From Burkholderiales bacterium (GTDB lineage: Bacteria; Pseudomonadota; Gammaproteobacteria; Burkholderiales; Usitatibacteraceae), in NCBI GenBank assembly GCA_025360815.1, contig JANYBL010000062.1, positions 1 through 53,419 on the forward strand: a stretch of DNA of 53,419 nucleotides, read 5' to 3'. This document shows positions 23,719 through 32,129 of this stretch, in pieces (the first letter of the stretch is position 1; each line of letters begins with the position of its first letter). The notes under the pieces were generated by a model. It did no database searches, was not told the origin of the DNA, and was given only the letters and a program-made list of their open reading frames with translations. The translations under genes were made by a program, and so were the position numbers.

Positions 23719-26058
23719 GTGGCAAACTCCTCTTTCCGAAAAACAGCGCAATTCACCCGAAATATTGATGCCGAAGAACGCGCCCGCCCGCTGATCGTGG
23801 CACGGGTGGCGCTCGATTTGCCGATTGCGGCGCTGTTCGATTTTGCGTTATCTCCGGCAGACATGTCCTTGGCGATTGGGCGGCAAGACGAGCTGATTGG
23901 TCATCTGGTGGTTGTCCCATTCGGCCCGAAAAAACTGGTGGGCGTAATTGTTGATGTTGCCAACCACAGCGAAGTACCACTCGAGAAGCTAAAAACGGTT
24001 TCGCATATTCAGCGCGATTTGCAGCCGTTCTCGGCAAGTGATATTGCACTGTTCCGGTTTTGCGAAGGGTATTATCACCAACCGTTCGGGCAAATTGCCC
24101 TTAACGCGATCCCCCCGGGCATGCGCGTGGCCAAGCCGGTTGTCCGTGTCCGGTCGCACACCATTGCCATCACCAAGGCTGGACGCGACGCGCTGCCGAA
24201 TCTGCCGACGCGCTCGGCGGTTCAACGGGCAATACTACAGTCGCTTATCAGCCACGGCGCGCAGGATGAATCAACGCTGAGGGCGCGACTTGAAGGGTGC
24301 GGCGCATCGCTGGGCGCATTGGAACGTAAAGGGTTTTTGACAAACCTTGACGAGGTTTTACCGCCCAAAAAAGCCGCAAAGACTTTCCCCGCCGTTGCCA
24401 AACAGGATATTGAATTCGCGGACCCCAAACCCCTGAATGCCCAGCAAACACGGGCACTTTCAGCCATCGTCGGTGCGGAAAATAAAATCGGCAAGTTCGC
24501 TGCGTTTCTACTCCAAGGTGTTACCGGCTCCGGCAAAACAGAGGTCTATTTGCACGCGATCCGGCACGCTTTAGCGCTGGACCATCAGGCGCTGATTTTA
24601 GTACCCGAAATCAATCTATCGCCCGCCTTTGTGCGTGCGGTGGCACAGCGATTTCCCGGCGCTCGTGTGGCACAACTGCACAGTGGCATGGCCGAAACAC
24701 CGCGAATGACAGGCTATTTGGACGCACAATCCGGTGCCGCTGATATCGTAATCGGCACGCGTTTGGCGGTGTTTACGCCGATGCCCCGCTTGGGGTTAAT
24801 CATCGTCGATGAAGAGCACGATGCTTCATTCAAGCAACAAGAGGGCGTGCGTTACTCGGCACGCGATGTTGCAGTGTTCCGCGCACACGCTGCCGAATGC
24901 ACAGTAGTGCTGGGCTCCGCCACGCCGTCGCTGGAAACCTTGAGCAACGTCGAGCGCAGGCGCTTTGTGGGGTTGACGTTAACAGAGCGTGCCACGCCGG
25001 ATGCCAAGCTGCCATGCGTCGATTTTATTGACATGAATGTTGAGCACGCCACTGACGGCCTCAGCCCAACACTAATTCGGGCGATTGATGAAACGGTGAA
25101 ACGCGGCGAGCAAGCGCTCGTATTCATCAACCGTCGCGGCTTCGCGCCGGCGCTGGTTTGCGGTCAATGCGGCGCGATGCCCGACTGCAAACGCTGTACA
25201 GCGCGTCTCGTTTTCCACAAGGCTGACAACAAGCTAAAATGCCACCACTGCGGCTTCCAGAGCCGTGTGCCAGCCAGCTGTAGCCGTTGCGGCAGTCATG
25301 AATTGATTGCCGCGGGGCAAGGTACTGAGCGCGTCGAAGCATCACTCATTGCCGCCCTCAGCGCCACTTCGCCGAACGTGCGCATCGCGCGCGTTGATCG
25401 TGACACAACCCGCAAGCGCGGCGCGGCAGAGAAAATTTTTGACGCCGCGGCTAAGGGCGAACTCGATGTGTTGGTCGGTACGCAGATGCTCTCCAAAGGC
25501 CATAATTTTCCGCGGCTCACGTTCGTCGGCGTCGTCAATGCGGATGGGGCAATGTTTTCGGCTGATTTTCGCGCATCGGAGCGATTGGCAGCGCAGCTCA
25601 TGCAAGTCGCAGGCCGCGCGGGGCGGGCTGCCTTGCCCGGGCGCGTATTGATCCAGACACGCTTTCCGAATCACCCGCTATATGTGGCCGTGGCCGAACA
25701 AAATTACCCGCGCTTTGCCGAGATTGCGATGGCTGAGCGTAAACACGCGAGGCTACCGCCGTTTTCGTTTTTAGCGTTGCTGCGCGCTGAATCGCGCAAG
25801 CCGGAAACATTGAATACTTTCATGTCGAATGCCGCAAGCGCCGCGCATAAACTTGTGCGCGAGCATGGTGTCATTGTCTGGGATCCAGTTCCGCCGACGC
25901 TCGCAAGGAAGGCTGGATACGAGCGCAGCCAACTGATGGTTCAGGCTGAAACTCGTGCTGCACTGCAACGGTTTTTAAACGTCTGGCTCGCGGTGGTTCG
26001 CACCAAGCCGGCAAGTACGGTTAAGTGGATCATTGATGTCGATCCGATCGAAGTCTAG
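23719..26058 (+). CDS. priA: Primosomal replication restart helicase PriA
   Basis: PriA recognises stalled forks and D-loops and reloads the replicative helicase. The 779 residues include the N-terminal 3'-DNA-binding domain (ARVALDLPIAALFDFALS), Walker A GVTGSGKTEVYL near 270, DEEH box LIIVDEEHDASFKQQEG, the zinc-binding segment with paired cysteines (CGQCGAMPDCKRC, then CHHCGF and CSRCG), and helicase C-terminal motifs VGTQMLSKGHNFP and QVAGRAGR. The start is GTG 23719, with only weak upstream pairing to 16S rRNA. The length is slightly above E. coli PriA (732), the extra residues lying mainly in the N-terminal third. hemE-priA adjacency is common in betaproteobacteria. Confidence 0.97.
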   Translation: MANSSFRKTAQFTRNIDAEERARPLIVARVALDLPIAALFDFALSPADMSLAIGRQDELIGHLVVVPFGPKKLVGVIVDVANHSEVPLEKLKTVSHIQRDLQPFSASDIALFRFCEGYYHQPFGQIALNAIPPGMRVAKPVVRVRSHTIAITKAGRDALPNLPTRSAVQRAILQSLISHGAQDESTLRARLEGCGASLGALERKGFLTNLDEVLPPKKAAKTFPAVAKQDIEFADPKPLNAQQTRALSAIVGAENKIGKFAAFLLQGVTGSGKTEVYLHAIRHALALDHQALILVPEINLSPAFVRAVAQRFPGARVAQLHSGMAETPRMTGYLDAQSGAADIVIGTRLAVFTPMPRLGLIIVDEEHDASFKQQEGVRYSARDVAVFRAHAAECTVVLGSATPSLETLSNVERRRFVGLTLTERATPDAKLPCVDFIDMNVEHATDGLSPTLIRAIDETVKRGEQALVFINRRGFAPALVCGQCGAMPDCKRCTARLVFHKADNKLKCHHCGFQSRVPASCSRCGSHELIAAGQGTERVEASLIAALSATSPNVRIARVDRDTTRKRGAAEKIFDAAAKGELDVLVGTQMLSKGHNFPRLTFVGVVNADGAMFSADFRASERLAAQLMQVAGRAGRAALPGRVLIQTRFPNHPLYVAVAEQNYPRFAEIAMAERKHARLPPFSFLALLRAESRKPETLNTFMSNAASAAHKLVREHGVIVWDPVPPTLARKAGYERSQLMVQAETRAALQRFLNVWLAVVRTKPASTVKWIIDVDPIEV

Positions 26059-26143
26059 GCTACCCCTTCCCAGGCAAAGCAAAGAAATCTAGAAAATAGG
26101 GTCCTCTGTCGAGCCAAGATTAGGCCGCCAATCCGCTAACCGT

Positions 26144-26149
26144 TATAAT
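26144..26149 (+). promoter_or_regulatory. Candidate -10 box of argS
   Basis: TATAAT lies 25 nt before the argS ATG. No convincing -35 box is seen at the standard distance, so the assignment is tentative. Confidence 0.35.
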
Positions 26150-26173
26150 TGTTATCCAACATTTAAAACAACT

Positions 26174-27835
26174 ATGACTACATTTATTGATAACAAAAGC
26201 GCTGTCGCGGCGCTCTTTCAAGCGGCGCTCGCTAAAGCTTATCCAAGCTTGACTGATTTCGTCATCGAGGTCGAAAAGCCTAAGAACCCCGATCATGGCC
26301 ATTTTGCCGTGAATTCCGCGCTTCATCTGGCTAAAAAGCTCGGCGTTAAACCGCGCGATATCGCGGAAGCCATTGTTGCTGCACTTCCTGAATCCGATTT
26401 GCTGGCGAACACGCCCGATATCGCGGGACCCGGTTTTATCAATACTCGCCTCTCGTTGGCTGCCGAAACGCGAGTGATCGGCAGCATTTTTGCCCGTGGC
26501 GATACGTTTGGGAAAAGCACAGTTGGCAACAACCGGGAGGTCATGGTCGAATTTGTTTCAGCCAATCCAACCGGCCCACTGCACGTCGGCCACGGCCGTG
26601 CCGCTGCGATCGGTGACACGTTGGCACGGTTGTTATCTTGGCAAGGCTATAAAGTTTCCCGCGAATTTTATTACAACGACGCGGGTGTGCAGATCAACAA
26701 TTTGATGCTCTCTGTGCAAGCGCGTTTGCGCCAGCGGGCCGACGCCAGTTTGGTATTCCCGGAAACCGGTTATCACGGTGAATACATTCGTGAAATCGCC
26801 GAGCGCTACGCGGAAAAATTCCCGGCCGATGCATTGGGTAATAACGAAGATCATGTGCGCGAGTTCGCCGTTGCTTATTTGCGCAACGAACAAGATTTAG
26901 ATTTAAAAGCCTTCGATGTGCAGTTTGAAAACTACTTCCTAGAATCGTCACTTTACAGCGACGGCCTAGTGGAAAAAACGGTTGACCAGCTCATCAAAAA
27001 CGGCAAAACCTACGAGCTAGACGGCGCGTTATGGCTAAAATCCACGGATTATGGCGACGACAAAGATCGCGTAATGCGCAAATCGGACGGCACCTTCACT
27101 TATTTCGTGCCAGACGTGGCCTACCACGTCAACAAATGGCAGCGTGGATTTGGCCGCGCAATTGTTGAACTCGGCGCTGATCACCATGGCTCGCTCGCCC
27201 GCGTCCATGCCGGATTGCAAGCGATGGAGATGGGCGTGCCGGTTGGCTATCCAGACTACGTGCTGCATCAGATGATTACGGTGATGCGCGGTGGCGAAGA
27301 AGTGAAAATTTCTAAACGCGCCGGCAGCTACGTAACACTCCGCGAGCTAATTGATGAAGTCGGCCGCGACGCCACACGCTACTTTTTTGTTATGCGTAAA
27401 TCGGATTCGCAGCTGACCTTTGACATCGACTTGGCGCGCTCGAAATCGGAAGAAAATCCGGTTTATTATGTGCAGTACGCTCATGCACGAATTTGCTCGG
27501 TCTTAGCGCAATGGACCCAAACCGGCGGCGATGAATCGGCATTGAGAGCGGTCGACCACGCACCGCTCGTAAGCAAATATGAATCCGACTTGATGCGGGC
27601 ATTGGCCGATTGGCCGTCATTGCTCGCTCACGCAGCCACCGAACTTGCGCCGCATCTGATCGCCGTTTATCTGGGTGAGTTGGCAGCAAAATTGCACACC
27701 TATTACAATGCTGAACGGTTCTTAATTGACGATGAACCCCTAAAGCTGGCGCGGTTGTCGCTGATTTTGGCAACCAAACAGGTGTTGAAAAACGGCTTGG
27801 CCGTGTTGGGCGTCAGCGCCCCGGAGAAAATGTAG
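26174..27835 (+). CDS. argS: Arginyl-tRNA synthetase
   Basis: ArgS attaches arginine to tRNA(Arg) and is a class I enzyme that needs the tRNA for activation. The 553 residues show the N-terminal additional domain, the HIGH-type motif [19 protein letters not shown] near residue 122, catalytic [20 protein letters not shown], the KMSKS-equivalent [12 protein letters not shown] near 382, and the DALR anticodon domain ([12 protein letters not shown] to the end). The start ATG follows a TATAAT box by about 20 nt. A SPOR protein gene follows with only one base between. Confidence 0.97.
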   Translation: MTTFIDNKSAVAALFQAALAKAYPSLTDFVIEVEKPKNPDHGHFAVNSALHLAKKLGVKPRDIAEAIVAALPESDLLANTPDIAGPGFINTRLSLAAETRVIGSIFARGDTFGKSTVGNNREVMVEFVSANPTGPLHVGHGRAAAIGDTLARLLSWQGYKVSREFYYNDAGVQINNLMLSVQARLRQRADASLVFPETGYHGEYIREIAERYAEKFPADALGNNEDHVREFAVAYLRNEQDLDLKAFDVQFENYFLESSLYSDGLVEKTVDQLIKNGKTYELDGALWLKSTDYGDDKDRVMRKSDGTFTYFVPDVAYHVNKWQRGFGRAIVELGADHHGSLARVHAGLQAMEMGVPVGYPDYVLHQMITVMRGGEEVKISKRAGSYVTLRELIDEVGRDATRYFFVMRKSDSQLTFDIDLARSKSEENPVYYVQYAHARICSVLAQWTQTGGDESALRAVDHAPLVSKYESDLMRALADWPSLLAHAATELAPHLIAVYLGELAAKLHTYYNAERFLIDDEPLKLARLSLILATKQVLKNGLAVLGVSAPEKM

Positions 27836-27836
27836 T

Positions 27837-28577
27837 ATGCCTAACGATTACCGAGCAGCAACCCCAAAATCGAGCACTGGTGCGGCCTCCAGAGGAGCTA
27901 GCACAGGCGGACGCAACATGAACCCGATGTTCTTAGGAATTATTATTGGCTTGCTGCTGGGTATCATGCTGGCACTGGGTATTGCCGTTTGGCTCAACCG
28001 CAGCGCTAGCCCGTTTCAAGAAAAAGCCAGGCCCGTCGATGCGCTGCCGACAATTGCGGCCAAGCCTGCGTCCGCCACCAAGCTGGAACAAACTGCCGGG
28101 GCCGGCACGGTTGGCGCCCCGACCGCGAGGGATGGTGCGGAAAAACCGCGCTTTGAGTTCTACGATATTTTGCCTGGCGAAAAAAATAGTAGCGCTAAGA
28201 ACGCGGTAAAACAACCAGAAATCGCTGCCAAATCTAATTCCGCAACACCGGTTCTTGCCGAAACAAAGCGCGACACAGCGATGTCGTCCACGACAAGCGC
28301 CACCGCTAAAACTGCGTCAACCGCAACGCCCACCGTCAGTAAAGAGAGCTATCTCCTGCAAGCGGGCGCTTTCCAAAACGAGAGCGACGCCGAAAACTTG
28401 AAGGCGCAAATCGCGTTTGCAGGAATGGAAGCATCGATCAAGAGTGTCAACTTGCCGGACAAAGGCACGTTATTCCGGGTACGGCTCGGCCCTTATAAAA
28501 CGCTGGAAGAAGTCAACAGAGTAAAAACAGCGTTGTCTCAAAATGGGATTAATGCTGCCGTTGTAAAAACTGAGTAG
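27837..28577 (+). CDS. SPOR-domain cell-envelope protein
   Basis: The 246-residue bitopic membrane protein has a short cytosolic N-terminus, a hydrophobic segment at about 30-52 (MFLGIIIGLLLGIMLALGIA), a low-complexity Ala/Thr/Lys-rich periplasmic linker of about 110 residues, and a C-terminal SPOR domain (about 170-246) with SYLLQAGAFQNESDAENLKA and FRVRLGPYKTLEEVNR. SPOR domains bind denuded glycan strands at division septa, so a role in division or peptidoglycan remodelling (FtsN-like) is likely. The ATG comes one base after the argS stop, which implies translational coupling. Confidence 0.92.
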   Translation: MPNDYRAATPKSSTGAASRGASTGGRNMNPMFLGIIIGLLLGIMLALGIAVWLNRSASPFQEKARPVDALPTIAAKPASATKLEQTAGAGTVGAPTARDGAEKPRFEFYDILPGEKNSSAKNAVKQPEIAAKSNSATPVLAETKRDTAMSSTTSATAKTASTATPTVSKESYLLQAGAFQNESDAENLKAQIAFAGMEASIKSVNLPDKGTLFRVRLGPYKTLEEVNRVKTALSQNGINAAVVKTE

Positions 28578-28685
28578 CAGGCTCACTGGCAAAAGCGCAA
28601 TCCAAACCGTTTCCCGAAAACTTTTCCATCGAATCTTCCATCAAAATACGCTCCATTCATCAAGCACTGTTCTAGAGGATTGTAA

Positions 28686-29408
28686 ATGTTCAACCTGAAA
28701 TCTGTTTTTTCGCTCTCCTCATTGGCCGCCATGCTCGCCGCTGGTGCATTTGCACTCTCCGCCCTCGCTCAGCCAACTAACGCTATCCCGTTGAATCCGC
28801 CACAACCGGTGGAAAACGATGGGAAAATCGAGGTACTTGAGTTCTTTGCTTATGGCTGCATTCACTGCGCCCAAGTTGAGCCAAAACTCGAAGAATGGAT
28901 CAAGCGGCTGCCCACCGATGTCAAAGTAAAACGCGTCCCTGCGGGTCGCGGTTTTGAGATCCGCGGTATCGATAGTGTGCCCATTTTTTATACGCTCGAA
29001 GCGATGGGGTTGCTCGACAAATTGACTTCCAAAATTTTTACGGCGGCAAATGTTGAAAACGTCATCTTGGGAAATCCAGCCACTCTCAACAAATGGCTGG
29101 AGAAGCAGGGCGTGGACGTAAAAGCTTACGAAAACATTCAAAAATCGTTCTCGGTACAAAATAAAATTGCCCGCGCTTATAAAATGACGGTCGATTACAA
29201 ACCCACCGGCACACCAACATTTGTCGTGAATGGCCGGCATGCAGTCGCACTATCGCAGGACGGCGCAGAGCAACTGTTCGCGACCGTAGACAAGCTGATT
29301 GCAGATGCGCGAGCGGGCAACAAAAGCGCCGCGCTACCCGTAACGCCCACGAAACCAGCTATCGCAGCAAAAGCAAAAGTTAAATCCGGTAAAGAACCAC
29401 AATCATAG
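28686..29408 (+). CDS. DsbA-type periplasmic thiol:disulfide oxidoreductase, first copy
   Basis: The 240-residue exported protein has a signal peptide at 1-28, then ENDGKIEVLEFFAYGCIHCA with active site CIHC in place of the usual CPHC, and the cis-proline loop PTGTPTFVVNGRH near 180. DsbA oxidises cysteine pairs in exported proteins and is reoxidised by DsbB; the Pro-to-Ile change should alter its redox potential. A clear AGAGGA precedes the ATG. A lysine/alanine-rich tail of about 20 residues follows the fold. It is 15 nt from a second, similar gene, an apparent tandem duplication. Confidence 0.93.
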   Translation: MFNLKSVFSLSSLAAMLAAGAFALSALAQPTNAIPLNPPQPVENDGKIEVLEFFAYGCIHCAQVEPKLEEWIKRLPTDVKVKRVPAGRGFEIRGIDSVPIFYTLEAMGLLDKLTSKIFTAANVENVILGNPATLNKWLEKQGVDVKAYENIQKSFSVQNKIARAYKMTVDYKPTGTPTFVVNGRHAVALSQDGAEQLFATVDKLIADARAGNKSAALPVTPTKPAIAAKAKVKSGKEPQS

Positions 29409-29423
29409 TCAGTAACCAACTTC

Positions 29424-30209
29424 ATGACAACGATGAATGCCACCCGACTGCGAAGCCCATTGCTAAACTTAGGCTGGATTAGCGGCATTGCCGCGCTATT
29501 TTGGTTGTCTTCAACGTCACTGTTAGCCGCGCCTGCAGGACCGCAAACGACGTCAGAAGCGGTCGCTATCGCTGCGCAACCGGTGGAAAATAACGGCAAA
29601 ATTGAAGTGTTGGAATTTTTTGCCTACGGTTGTGTGCATTGCGCTGACCTTGAGCCGCACTTAAAGGCGTGGCGCAAGCGCCAGCCAAAAGACGTAAATT
29701 TTAAGCGCGTGCCCGTTGGCTTTGAGATACGCGGCATCGATAGCGTGACGATGTTCTATACGTTTGAGGCGATGGGCTTGATGAACAACGGGGACAAAGC
29801 CGAAAAATTGCACGCCAAAATTTTTGACGCTGTAAACAAACAAAATTTGATTTTGGGTAGCCCGCCCATATTCAAAAAATGGCTTGAAGCGCAAGGCATC
29901 AATCCCGCCAGATATGAAGAGATGAAAAACTCGTTTGCGGTCAAAAACAAAATTTCCCGCGCACGACAAATGTTGACTGACTATAAAATAGAGGCGACCC
30001 CGACCTTGGTGGTGGATGGTCGCTATTTAGTTTCACAATTGAATGGCCCCGATCGCTTGTTCGAACACATTGATCGGCTCATCAAAGAAAGCCGTTCAGA
30101 CGTGAAGACTCGCGCGATTAAATCAGTGCCGAAAAAGATAGAAAAGAAAAACGAGAAATTAGCCCTGGTTATCAAAACCGCCGATTTAACAACAGCTGCA
30201 CCGCATTAG
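29424..30209 (+). CDS. DsbA-type periplasmic thiol:disulfide oxidoreductase, second copy
   Basis: The 261-residue paralogue of the gene just upstream has a hydrophobic signal region at about 14-40 and shares ENNGKIEVLEFFAYGCVHCA, with active site CVHC, and FEIRGIDSV with it. The cis-proline is in EATPTLVVDGRYL. The C-terminal 30 residues are rich in lysine. No Shine-Dalgarno is seen before the ATG, which lies 15 nt after the previous stop, so translation may depend on coupling. Two adjacent divergent DsbA copies suggest division of labour, for example oxidation versus isomerisation or particular substrates; this is inference. Confidence 0.92.
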   Translation: MTTMNATRLRSPLLNLGWISGIAALFWLSSTSLLAAPAGPQTTSEAVAIAAQPVENNGKIEVLEFFAYGCVHCADLEPHLKAWRKRQPKDVNFKRVPVGFEIRGIDSVTMFYTFEAMGLMNNGDKAEKLHAKIFDAVNKQNLILGSPPIFKKWLEAQGINPARYEEMKNSFAVKNKISRARQMLTDYKIEATPTLVVDGRYLVSQLNGPDRLFEHIDRLIKESRSDVKTRAIKSVPKKIEKKNEKLALVIKTADLTTAAPH

Positions 30210-30245
30210 TCGATTCGATGACGACGTGAGATCAAGCGCGCGCGT

Positions 30246-30257
30246 TATAATTCGGGA
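30246..30257 (+). promoter_or_regulatory. TATAAT box giving a probable leaderless transcript
   Basis: TATAAT (30246-30251) ends 5 nt before the ATG of the SDR gene at 30257. A transcript from this box would begin at or within one base of the start codon. The preceding bases have no Shine-Dalgarno. Confidence 0.45.
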
Positions 30258-31129
30258 TGCATAACACATCCCCTTCGTCTGCTGCCCAGCCTTCATCCTC
30301 GCCATTCTCGCATCCCAGCGCGGCGCTAAACGCTGCTAATAAAGTCCCACTCAAAGTGTTTATCACCGGTGCATCGAGCGGCATTGGCGAATCCCTTGCC
30401 CGGCACTACGCCAATACCTGCGGCGCACAAATGGGACTAGTGGCGCGGCGCGAAGATTTTTTGCTTAAGCTACAACGGGCGTTAACGGAAAATTTTCAGG
30501 GCAATCGCCATATCAAACCGGAAATCTATCCCTGCGACGTTCGTGATGCTGCCTCACTAAAAGCCGCCGCGCAAGATTTCATCACCAAGCACGGCGTGCC
30601 CGACATAGTCATCGCCAATGCCGGTGTTTCTCGTGGCACGTTGACCGAGATGGACGACGATCTACAAATTTTTCAGGAAGTTTTTGACATCAACGTCATG
30701 GGTATGGTCAACACATTCCACGCCTTCGCGCAATCGATGCTCGATGCCAAGAGCGGCACATTGGTGGGCATTGCCAGCGTGGCCGGATTTCGCGGCATCC
30801 CCGGCGGCGGCGCATATTCGGCCTCGAAAGCGGCGTGCATTAAATATTGCGAGAGCTTAAGGGTGGAGATGCGTGCTAGCGGTGTGTCGGTCGTCACGAT
30901 TTGCCCCGGTTATATCCGCACGCCTATGACAGCTGTAAACAAATTTAAAATGCCATTTTTAATCGATGCTGATCAGGCAGCCAGTCGCTTCGCACGCGCG
31001 ATTGATGCGAAGAAAAGTTTTACGGTGATTCCATGGACAATGGGCGTTGCCGCACGGGTGCTGAGGATGGTACCGAACTGGCTTTACGACCGCGTGTTTT
31101 CCCATATGCCGCGTAAGCCACGATCGTGA
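30257..31129 (+). CDS. Short-chain dehydrogenase/reductase
   Basis: The 290-residue NAD(P)-dependent oxidoreductase is of the classical SDR type. The cofactor motif TGASSGIGES lies near residue 38, NAG in DIVIANAGVSRG near 120, the catalytic Ser in VGIASVAGFRG and YSASK with the Tyr and Lys near 190. A low-complexity Ser/Pro/Ala N-terminus of about 33 residues precedes the Rossmann fold. A C-terminal segment NWLYDRVFSHMPRKPR is like that of membrane-associated SDRs. The substrate is unknown. The position after dsbA fits Burkholderiales gene order. Confidence 0.9.
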   Translation: MHNTSPSSAAQPSSSPFSHPSAALNAANKVPLKVFITGASSGIGESLARHYANTCGAQMGLVARREDFLLKLQRALTENFQGNRHIKPEIYPCDVRDAASLKAAAQDFITKHGVPDIVIANAGVSRGTLTEMDDDLQIFQEVFDINVMGMVNTFHAFAQSMLDAKSGTLVGIASVAGFRGIPGGGAYSASKAACIKYCESLRVEMRASGVSVVTICPGYIRTPMTAVNKFKMPFLIDADQAASRFARAIDAKKSFTVIPWTMGVAARVLRMVPNWLYDRVFSHMPRKPRS

Positions 31130-31190
31130 CGAAAGCCACGAACGCCGCCTGCTTATAATTCCCCCCCGGTCACGAACGATAAGACGAGCC

Positions 31191-31258
31191 TTAAGTCGCG
31201 TCGTTAATCGAGCGTTTAATCAAGCTTTAAAGCAAACTTTAAAACCAACCTTAAAAAC
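31191..31258 (+). repeat. Degenerate 12-nt repeat phased on TTAA upstream of the hydratase gene
   Basis: TTAA occurs at 31191, 31204, 31216, 31227, 31239 and 31251, with spacings of 13, 12, 11, 12 and 12 nt. The units resemble TTAAnCnAnCnT, and the last ends at the start codon. A decayed minisatellite is the simplest reading. A TATAAT box lies upstream at 31154-31159. Confidence 0.6.
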
Positions 31259-32116
31259 ATGACAGCCCATTACAGTATCCACGACAATATCGCCGTGATC
31301 ACGCTCGACAATCCACCTGTCAACAGCATGGGCATCGTCACCCGAACTGCCATTGGTGAAGGTGTGGCCAAGGCAATTGCGGATGCATCGGTCGCAGCCA
31401 TTGTCATTACCGGCGCGAATGGTATTTTCACCGGTGGCGCAGATATCCGGGAATTTGGCTTGCCGGTCGGCATGCAGTCGCCGAACCTGCATGATTTGAT
31501 TCGTACTTTCGAGGCCAGCCCCAAACCTGTAATTTCAGCGATCAATGCTGTTTCAATGGGTGGCGGAACTGAGATTTCACTGAGCGTACATTATCGCGTA
31601 GCAGCTCCAAACGTAAAAATCGGCTTGCCGGAAGTAAAGATTGGCTTGCTGCCGGGCGCTGGCGGAACGCAGCGTTTGTCGCGCGTGGCGGGCCCTGAAT
31701 TGGCGTTACAAATGATTGTGAGTGGCGACGCCGTGACGGCGGAAGTGTTGCGCGATGCCGGGGCGATTGATCGCATTATCGAAGGTGATTTTTTAACGGG
31801 CGCAGTTGCGTTTGCGCGAGAGGTGGCGACGCAAAGGCCATTGCCGCTTGCGCGTGATCGTGTAATCGATTTTCCAAACGCCGCCGCTTTTTTCGCCGAG
31901 GCGAAAGCAAGTGTCAAGGCCGCCAACCCGCACTACCCAGCCCCGCTAGCCTGCGTAGAGGCTATCGAAGCATCGGTATTGCGCAATTTCGATGATGGTT
32001 TAGCGTATGAATTTACGCGATTTACGGAACTCCTTGATACGCCCGAATCGGCTGAATTACGTGCTGCATTTTTTGCAACGCGAGCGGCCAAGAAGCCACC
32101 GAAGACAGGTGAATGA
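31259..32116 (+). CDS. Enoyl-CoA hydratase, equivalent to the N-terminal half of a FadB-like enzyme
   Basis: The 285 residues form a crotonase fold: LDNPPVNSMGIVTR at the N-terminus, oxyanion-hole sequence ITGANGIFTGGADIREFG, and both catalytic Glu, in VSMGGGTEISLSVHYR and GLPEVKIGLLPGAGGTQRL. It hydrates trans-2-enoyl-CoA in beta-oxidation. The C-terminus runs through the bridge that joins the hydratase to the 3-hydroxyacyl-CoA dehydrogenase half in FadB/FadJ (TPESAELRAAFFATRAAKKPP) and then stops. The dehydrogenase half is absent and does not follow in another frame. An acyl-CoA dehydrogenase gene begins 13 nt later. Confidence 0.88.
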   Translation: MTAHYSIHDNIAVITLDNPPVNSMGIVTRTAIGEGVAKAIADASVAAIVITGANGIFTGGADIREFGLPVGMQSPNLHDLIRTFEASPKPVISAINAVSMGGGTEISLSVHYRVAAPNVKIGLPEVKIGLLPGAGGTQRLSRVAGPELALQMIVSGDAVTAEVLRDAGAIDRIIEGDFLTGAVAFAREVATQRPLPLARDRVIDFPNAAAFFAEAKASVKAANPHYPAPLACVEAIEASVLRNFDDGLAYEFTRFTELLDTPESAELRAAFFATRAAKKPPKTGE

Positions 32117-32129
32117 TGAGCGCATTTTT

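Noticed and set aside
32007-32129. N-terminal extension of the acyl-CoA dehydrogenase
   Set aside because: It lies wholly within the hydratase gene in another frame and has no family match.
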